A stretch of 10,993 nt of DNA from Chloroflexota bacterium. Lineage in GTDB: Bacteria; Chloroflexota; Ktedonobacteria; Ktedonobacterales; JACDGC01. The translations under genes were made by a program, and so were the position numbers. Every line of letters starts with the position of its first letter. Position 1 is the stretch's first letter. Below, piece after piece: positions 6,781-10,993 of the stretch. Under the pieces are notes generated by a model. It ran no database searches, was not told the DNA's origin, and worked only from the letters and a program-made list of their open reading frames with translations. The DNA lies in assembly GCA_021812265.1 (NCBI GenBank), contig JAKAOI010000036.1:1-10993 (forward strand). Reading direction: 5' to 3'.

Positions 6781-7131
6781 TCAGCTCCGGCGTTCAGCTT
6801 CCTTTCGCAAAGCATTATACGCGCCGCTGTAAGACGCAACCGCCGCAGAACCACGCTGCAGCGCCGAGAGCCGTTTACGAATTGTGTTTTGTGCAGATTT
6901 GCCCAATTCCAAAGTGGCATTGTCCAAATCAAGTAAATCGCGCAACTCCGTAACAATATCCCTGCGTTGATCTTCATCAACATCCCGGCTCAGTGTTGTT
7001 ATACTGGCAATAATGATCCCGCGTTCATCAGCTATGTGTTTTGCTTCAGCAATATTTTCCTGTGCAAACGCCAGCTGAATTTTTTCGGTTAACTGCCGAT
7101 ATTTCCGACATAATTCTCCAAAATCATCCAT
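6781..7131 (-). CDS. FliT/FlgN-like flagellar export chaperone (putative)
   Basis: A 116-residue, all-helical, highly charged protein with heptad-like patterns: CRKYRQLTEKIQLAF, then KHIADERGIIIASITTL, then ELRDLLDLDNATLEL. Size and pattern fit FliT or FlgN, which hold late flagellar substrates (FliD, FlgK/FlgL) before export. In many flagellated bacteria fliT directly follows fliS, and here it is the next gene after fliS on the same strand, 184 bases on. Its sequence alone would not identify it, so the call rests on neighbourhood plus helical character. AAGGA sits 8 bases before the ATG. The C-terminus (about 88-116) is basic and Ala/Ser-rich. Confidence 0.6.
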   Translation of the reverse strand: MDDFGELCRKYRQLTEKIQLAFAQENIAEAKHIADERGIIIASITTLSRDVDEDQRRDIVTELRDLLDLDNATLELGKSAQNTIRKRLSALQRGSAAVASYSGAYNALRKEAERRS

Positions 7132-7198
7132 GACTATAATCCTTCTTGCTGTGTTTCTCCAATCACACTATATACGATAGCCTCGACATACATCAGCG

Positions 7199-7240
7199 CA
7201 AACGGCTTTTTTGAGCAATATATACAAAAGAAGCCGTTTG
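7199..7240. repeat. Long stem-loop between the FliT-like gene and fliS
   Basis: CAAACGGCTT (7199-7208) and AAGCCGTTTG (7231-7240) are perfect 10-bp arms. After a one-base bulge the T-run (7209-7212) pairs four more bases with the A-run at 7226-7229. On the plus strand TTTTGCTTCTT follows. On the minus strand, in which both neighbouring genes are read, there is no T-tract, so it may be a processing or stabilising hairpin in the fliS-fliT transcript or a barrier to antisense transcription. Confidence 0.5.
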
Positions 7241-7265
7241 TTTTGCTTCTTATAATATGTCAGCT

Positions 7266-7304
7266 AAAACATCTGCGCTACGCGCCCTTGCGGACGCATA
7301 GCGC
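7266..7304 (-). terminator. Possible weak terminator after fliS
   Basis: Arms 7295-7304 and 7275-7284 pair at 9 of 10 positions around a 10-base loop, starting 11 bases past the fliS stop on the minus strand. Only four T (7269-7266) follow, five bases from the stem, so it would be weak or leaky and some read-through into the FliT-like gene is likely. Confidence 0.35.
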
Positions 7305-7315
7305 CAGTGTTGTAT

Positions 7316-7786
7316 TTATCTGCGCATTGTAATTGCGACACCATTTGAAACGCCTGAAACACCGGCGCCTTCAACAGATTGAATAGCATATTTCCAAGCG
7401 TCGGTTAACGATTCAATATAAGGCAGCAGCTCATCAAGAATATCCGCTGATTTCTGAATATTGGCGTCGAGCAGCCGCCGCATTATATACGCATAAATCT
7501 GCCGCAGACGCTCCGAAACATCACCGGCGTTCATATCCAGTGTAGCGTCTAATTCAGCAAAAATATCTTGCGCACGTCGAATATTAACATGAGCTTCTTC
7601 GATATTTTTTGCATAAATTGCAATACGAGCTTGTTTTAGATATCTTTGCGAGCCTTCATACAACATAACCACTAAGTGGCCCGGTGAAGTGGTAAGAGTT
7701 TGAGTTTCCTGATATTGTTTTGATATTTTCTGAGCTTTGGCGCGCGCTAAAGCAGCTTGCGCCGCATTTAATGCCGTAGGTGACAT
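7316..7786 (-). CDS. fliS: Flagellar export chaperone FliS
   Basis: Four-helix cytosolic chaperone that binds the C-terminus of flagellin and prevents premature assembly. The 156-residue protein shows the FliS core: KQYQETQTLTTSPGHLVVML then YEGSQRYLKQARIAI (about 22-57), and the later helices IRRAQDIFAELDATLDM and LRQIYAYIMRRLLDANI. I chose the ATG at 7786 because GGAGGA lies 6 bases upstream. The frame is open 20 codons further to an ATG at 7846, but those residues lack a ribosome site and would start at about the predicted transcript start. A C-terminal tail of some 20 residues (SVEGAGVSGVSNGVAITMRR) extends past the core. The gene diverges from flbD. Confidence 0.9.
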   Translation of the reverse strand: MSPTALNAAQAALARAKAQKISKQYQETQTLTTSPGHLVVMLYEGSQRYLKQARIAIYAKNIEEAHVNIRRAQDIFAELDATLDMNAGDVSERLRQIYAYIMRRLLDANIQKSADILDELLPYIESLTDAWKYAIQSVEGAGVSGVSNGVAITMRR

Positions 7787-7851
7787 TACTTCCTCCGTTT
7801 CAAATATCCATTTGATAAAAATATCTCTGGCATACATCAGATGCACTGTGC

Positions 7852-7879
7852 ACTATACTAATTCGGAAAAAAATAACAA
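7852..7879 (-). promoter_or_regulatory. Predicted fliS promoter (TTGTTA - 16 bp - TATAGT)
   Basis: Minus-strand TTGTTA (7879-7874) and TATAGT (7857-7852) are separated by 16 bases. Transcription would begin near 7845, some 60 bases before the fliS ATG. It resembles a housekeeping rather than a flagellar sigma-28 or a sigma-54 promoter. I saw no convincing example of either in this divergent region. Confidence 0.45.
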
Positions 7880-7966
7880 GAAATAAAGGGCGTTTTTACC
7901 CGGCGTTGGCCTTATTACCCAATTTTCTTCGCCACAAATTTAACCGTTGCGGCAGTATTTTTGTGA

Positions 7967-8008
7967 CTATTGTACATGGCGGCCTTTAGGATCGGATCTG
8001 TACAATAG
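7967..8008. promoter_or_regulatory. 10-bp inverted repeat upstream of flbD (operator or leader hairpin)
   Basis: CTATTGTACA (7967-7976) and TGTACAATAG (7999-8008) are perfect reverse complements. Each holds the small palindrome TGTACA. The arms are offset by 32 bases, close to three turns of B-DNA, which suits two bound proteins on one face of the helix. The right arm also contains TACAAT, a possible -10 box for flbD, though without a -35. It lies 33 bases before the flbD ATG in the divergent fliS/flbD region. Confidence 0.5.
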
Positions 8009-8041
8009 ATGTGAGTCTATGTAAGAAAAGAGGCCAGAAAG

Positions 8042-8341
8042 ATGATCTTGCTGACACGATTTGATGGAGCAAAATTTTATATAAATATTGATTTCATTGA
8101 ATTTATCGAAGAAACACCAGACACTATGCTTTCTTTAATCGATCACAAACGCATTTTGGTTCGAGAAAGCGCTAATGATGTTGTTGGTAAAATAACCGAA
8201 TATCTCCGATCAATTTATCGCGGCAACACAGGCTCTGGCGGCAGAATAGCTATGATAACCCAAAATCAGGCGCAGGCAGAGCATTCGGAAAAAGAATGGC
8301 AGACGGAACATTTGCGTGACGCTAAAGGTGAGGGCGCATAA
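8042..8341 (+). CDS. flbD: FlbD/SwrD family flagellar protein
   Basis: Small cytosolic protein found beside motAB in many flagellated bacteria. In Bacillus the homologue SwrD raises flagellar motor power. The first ~62 residues are typical: ILLTRFDGAKFYINIDFIEF, then EETPDTMLSLIDHKRILVRE, then a helix VVGKITEYLRSI. The protein is 99 residues, about 30 longer than usual, through a polar Gln/Glu-rich tail. AGAGG lies 8 bases before the ATG. The stop codon directly abuts the motA ATG (TAAATG), so translation of the two is likely coupled. This is not the unrelated Caulobacter regulator also named FlbD. Confidence 0.9.
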   Translation: MILLTRFDGAKFYINIDFIEFIEETPDTMLSLIDHKRILVRESANDVVGKITEYLRSIYRGNTGSGGRIAMITQNQAQAEHSEKEWQTEHLRDAKGEGA

Positions 8342-9145
8342 ATGGATATTTCTACCCTGCTTGGTTTAATCCTTGGTTTTGGCTCATTAATAGTCTCCGT
8401 TTTAATGGAAGGCGGATCTCCGCTATCGTTTTTGGCGCTCAGCGCTATGTTGATTGTATTTGGCGGAACATTTGGCGCTACCCTCATTTCTTATCCAATG
8501 GATGTAGTAATGACATTGCCAAAATTATTTTCCATTGCGTTGAAAAAACAAGATTTTGATGAACACAAATTAATTAAAGATTTTGTCGGCATGGCAGAAA
8601 AAGCGCGTAAAAATGGCTTGCTTTCATTGGAAGATGAGGCTAAATTAATAAAAGATACATTTACACAGCAAGCCGTTATGTTAGCCATAGACGGAACCGA
8701 AGCTGAAACGCTAAAAGAAATTCTCGAATCTCAAATAGATAGTATGGCGGAACGACATGAAGTAACATTTGGTATGCTGGAATCTATGGGAGGTTTTGCC
8801 CCAACTATGGGTATTATTGGAACCGTGATGGGGCTTGTGCATGTACTTAGTAATTTATCCAACCCTAATTCACTCGGCCCTAAAATCGCGGTTGCTTTTA
8901 TTGCAACATTATGGGGAGTTATGAGCGCCAATTTATTATGGATTCCAATTGGCGCAAAATTAAAACGAAAAAGTCACCATGAAGTGTTTTTTAAAACATT
9001 GGTTATTGCCGGTATAATGGGGTTGCAATCAGGCGATAATCCACGCATTATCCAGCAAAAATTAGAAGGAATGGTGCCTGCTGACACGAAGAAAAAGTCC
9101 GGTAAAAATGCTGAAGGTGGCGCGAAAGAGCAGAAAGCCGCTTAA
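8342..9145 (+). CDS. motA: Flagellar motor stator protein MotA
   Basis: Cytoplasmic-membrane stator subunit that with MotB forms the ion channel driving rotation. The 267-residue protein has four membrane segments (about 2-22, 29-50, 150-171 and 182-204) and a large cytoplasmic loop between the second and third. The rotor-facing charges Arg89 and Glu97 lie in KARKNGLLSLE. The conserved proline Pro154 (GGFAPTMGIIGTVMGL) corresponds to E. coli Pro173, and a later proline is in WIPIG. The Lys/Ala-rich tail is usual. GAGG lies 8 bases before the ATG, inside the end of flbD. The coupling ion (H+ or Na+) cannot be decided safely. fliN, not motB, follows 47 bases on. Confidence 0.97.
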   Translation: MDISTLLGLILGFGSLIVSVLMEGGSPLSFLALSAMLIVFGGTFGATLISYPMDVVMTLPKLFSIALKKQDFDEHKLIKDFVGMAEKARKNGLLSLEDEAKLIKDTFTQQAVMLAIDGTEAETLKEILESQIDSMAERHEVTFGMLESMGGFAPTMGIIGTVMGLVHVLSNLSNPNSLGPKIAVAFIATLWGVMSANLLWIPIGAKLKRKSHHEVFFKTLVIAGIMGLQSGDNPRIIQQKLEGMVPADTKKKSGKNAEGGAKEQKAA

Positions 9146-9192
9146 TTAGGATATAATCACAATAACTCAATGGAATGGGATAGATAAACTCA

Positions 9193-9852
9193 ATGTCAAC
9201 GCCAGGATCTGATGACGAAAAAAAAGCAAGTGACGAGATTTCTGCCGATGAATTAGCGGATTTGTTTGGGAAAGAAAACGCTAAAACACCTGCAGAAAAA
9301 TCTGCTGCTCCGGAAAAAAAAGAAGAGAAAATGGAAGATTTTATCTCTGCCGATGAATTGGAAGCAATCGGTCAGTTAACAAAATCTTCTGCGCAGCCAT
9401 CTGCACAGCCACAAACGCCGACGCCGACACAGCCGCAAGCGCAAACACCATCACAAGATGAAATCGATAAATTACTCGGTAAAACTACAACTTCAGCGCC
9501 AACTCCACCACCACCATCAGTCACAGATATTCCACCGCAAAATACACCCACATATCTTCCGCCAAATTTTGCAGGTTTATCTCCGCAAACACAAAATAAT
9601 GCCGAATATGATAATGGTATAGAACTATTAATGGATGTGCCGCTGACTGTTAGCGTTGAACTCGGCAGAATTACTATGACATTGCAGCAGATCCTAAGTG
9701 TTGGACGGGGAACCATCATTGAACTTGAACGCCTTGCCGGTGAACCGGTTGACATTTTAGTGAATGATAAATTAATCGGACACGGAGAAGTCGTTGTGGT
9801 TGATGAATATTTCGGAGTAAAAATTACCGATTTAATTGACTCGAAAGGATAA
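9193..9852 (+). CDS. fliN: Flagellar motor switch protein FliN with triple FliM-like N-terminal motif
   Basis: C-ring protein of the flagellar switch. The C-terminal SpoA domain (about 143-215) is canonical: LMDVPLTVSVELGRITMTL, ILSVGRGTIIELERLAGEPV, then DILVNDKLIGHGEVVVVDEY. The first ~140 residues are unusual. Three acidic motifs, ISADELADLFG (16-26), ISADELEAIGQ (51-61) and PSQDEIDKLLG (86-96), lie exactly 35 residues apart, joined by Lys/Glu-rich and then Pro/Gln/Thr-rich linkers. They resemble the SQDEIDALL peptide at the start of FliM (and FliY), which binds phosphorylated CheY. At 219 aa the protein is well above the ~100-140 aa of simple FliN and shorter than FliY. No CheC-like phosphatase domain is seen. 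The ribosome site is weak (GGGATAG), but no better start exists. Confidence 0.93.
   Translation: MSTPGSDDEKKASDEISADELADLFGKENAKTPAEKSAAPEKKEEKMEDFISADELEAIGQLTKSSAQPSAQPQTPTPTQPQAQTPSQDEIDKLLGKTTTSAPTPPPPSVTDIPPQNTPTYLPPNFAGLSPQTQNNAEYDNGIELLMDVPLTVSVELGRITMTLQQILSVGRGTIIELERLAGEPVDILVNDKLIGHGEVVVVDEYFGVKITDLIDSKG
9238..9480 (+). repeat. Three in-frame motif copies at 105-bp period inside fliN
   Basis: Copies start at 9238, 9343 and 9448, exactly 105 bases apart. The first two share 16 of 17 bases (ATTTCTGCCGATGAATT against ATCTCTGCCGATGAATT). The third is related only at protein level (DEID against DEL). DNA identity of the first pair suggests a fairly recent duplication or selection on both codons and protein. 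Confidence 0.75.
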
Positions 9853-9895
9853 CAAACCGGATAAATAACAGATATATCTGGTTGGTGTGAAATGA

Positions 9896-10624
9896 ATGGC
9901 TCGCAAAAAAAAAGCAGCAAAAGAAAATAACGAGCGATGGCTTTTAACATATGCAGATTTAATTACACTGCTGATGGTTTTCTTTGTCCTTTTATTTGCC
10001 ATGTCAAAAACTGATTCACAAAAATTTCAAGAACTTGCGCAATCGTTGCATTCCGCTTTAAGTCCCAACATTTTTACTTCCAGCAATACCAACCCAATTG
10101 CGCTTCCAACCCAATCGGGCGGCCCCAATAGCATCATTGAATCACAGATATTTACACAGATCAGCGCGATGATTCAGCAGATTAGCCCCACAATACCCAG
10201 CTCTCAAGTTTCTGTTAATTACAGCAGCGATGGCATAGATGTAACACTTTCCGGCGATATGCTGTTTTATAATGGCACAGATATTATGAAGCCCGATGGG
10301 GTTTTAATCTTAGAAAAATTAGCGCCGATTCTCAATTCCATACCCAACGATCTTGAAGTGCAAGGCAATACCGATAATGTTCCCGTTGGCAGCGCGCAAT
10401 ATCCCACAAATTGGGAACTTTCCGCTGCGCGAGCTGTTGTCGTTGTTCGCTACCTTTCAGAGCAATTAGGTGTCTCTCCTCAGAGACTTTCCGCTATTGC
10501 GTTTAGTCAGTATCATCCGATAGTTCCTAATACATCCCGCGCAAACCAAGCAATGAACCGCAGAGCAGTGATTGTTATATTGTATGGATCAAATGCGCAG
10601 GTAAGCCCAACAGCAACACCTTAA
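9896..10624 (+). CDS. motB: Flagellar motor stator protein MotB
   Basis: Single-pass stator subunit that carries the ion-binding aspartate and anchors the stator to peptidoglycan. The 242-residue protein has a basic start, then WLLTYADLITLLMVFFVLLF with Asp21 as the ion-binding residue (E. coli Asp32). A plug/linker region follows (about 38-115), and then an OmpA-like peptidoglycan-binding domain (about 125-236): QGNTDNVPV, NWELSAARAVVVVRYL, RLSAIAFSQYHPIVPN and NRRAVIVIL. The usual GHTDN reads GNTDN here. The start at 9896 is preceded only by a weak GGTGTGA. An overlapping ATG at 9892 is out of frame. It follows fliN by 43 bases and precedes fliL by 16. Confidence 0.96.
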   Translation: MARKKKAAKENNERWLLTYADLITLLMVFFVLLFAMSKTDSQKFQELAQSLHSALSPNIFTSSNTNPIALPTQSGGPNSIIESQIFTQISAMIQQISPTIPSSQVSVNYSSDGIDVTLSGDMLFYNGTDIMKPDGVLILEKLAPILNSIPNDLEVQGNTDNVPVGSAQYPTNWELSAARAVVVVRYLSEQLGVSPQRLSAIAFSQYHPIVPNTSRANQAMNRRAVIVILYGSNAQVSPTATP

Positions 10625-10640
10625 TATTTACAGGAACAAT

Positions 10641-10993
10641 ATGATGAACAATAAAAAAGTATTATTATTTGGCGGTATCGGAGCAGGCGTATTAATTATC
10701 GCGCTGGCGGCAACTTTTTTTTTGATTGCTCCTAAATTAGGCAAATCTGCAACAACCGTTGTAAAAATTGAAACACCTATTTCACATTTTCAGCTTGGAT
10801 CCACATATACCATGCAAACTCGTGTTGTTAACCTTGCAGATCCCGGGGCAACCCGCTATTTACAAATTCAGGTTGTGTTAGAATTTTCCGATCCGCAAAG
10901 CAAGGTTAGTTCTATAGTTGCAGCGCGTGAAGTTGTGCTGCAAGATATTTTGACAACAATTTTGGGAGCCGAAACGACTTCAGATCTGCAAAC
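10641..10993 (+). CDS. fliL: Flagellar basal body-associated protein FliL, 3'-truncated by window end
   Basis: Membrane protein that surrounds the stator and supports torque. The visible 117 residues show a short basic start, one membrane segment (about 8-30), then the periplasmic FliL domain: a strand ending in YTMQTRVVNLAD, RYLQIQVVLEFSD, and the helix VVLQDILTTILG. The last third is outside the window. AGGA (10632-10635) lies 5 bases before the ATG at 10641 and 8 before the ATG at 10644, so either may be used. It follows motB closely, as is common. Confidence 0.92.
   Translation, partial: MMNNKKVLLFGGIGAGVLIIALAATFFLIAPKLGKSATTVVKIETPISHFQLGSTYTMQTRVVNLADPGATRYLQIQVVLEFSDPQSKVSSIVAAREVVLQDILTTILGAETTSDLQ

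Noticed and set aside
7787..7846. Longer FliS starting at 7846
   Set aside because: An excellent GGAGGA stands before the ATG at 7786, the 20 extra residues are not FliS-like, and the predicted transcript start is near 7845.
9152..9157. TATAAT between motA and fliN as an internal promoter
   Set aside because: No -35-like sequence lies 16-18 bases upstream. The match is easily chance in AT-rich DNA and the genes are closely spaced.

Overview
The window looks like chromosomal DNA of a flagellated bacterium, probably with a single membrane. A class-type sortase with its TLLTC active-site motif and a single-pass type I signal peptidase support this, and no outer-membrane gene is visible. Chloroflexota is my best guess, because of the mix of sortase, a long C-terminal tail on biotin carboxylase and a MurJ with a long polar N-terminus. 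I cannot confirm the phylum without a search. The DNA is fairly AT-rich but full of GCGC/GGCGCC-like words. Nothing here looks like phage, a transposon or CRISPR.

Left part (1-3362): a 3'-truncated murJ (lipid II flippase, minus strand) faces away from lepB (signal peptidase I, plus strand). lepB converges on accC (biotin carboxylase, minus strand). These are housekeeping envelope and lipid genes, each apparently with its own signals. Clear signals are a TATAAT box and Shine-Dalgarno for murJ and a 17-bp-spaced promoter for accC. A 12-bp inverted repeat lies upstream of lepB.

Middle gap (3363-4039): no convincing gene. It holds the accC promoter, a dense cluster of inverted repeats, and inside it a near-consensus parS (ParB-binding) site overlapping a perfect 14-bp palindrome. 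A very strong terminator for the next minus-strand gene closes the gap.

Minus-strand block (4040-7786): fliS and a FliT/FlgN-like small helical protein (flagellar export chaperones), then a sortase, then a 635-residue protein. The last has a winged-helix-like N-terminus and resembles, tentatively, the kleisin-like JetA/DUF2397 proteins. No SMC, JetB or JetD partner is in the window.

Plus-strand block (8042-10993): flbD-motA-fliN-motB-fliL, closely packed and running off the right edge. It encodes stator parts (MotA, MotB), the stator-associated FliL, a switch protein (FliN) and the power-related FlbD/SwrD protein. fliN sits between motA and motB. The FliN N-terminus carries three FliM-like DEI/DEL motifs at an exact 35-residue period, the most distinctive protein feature of the window.
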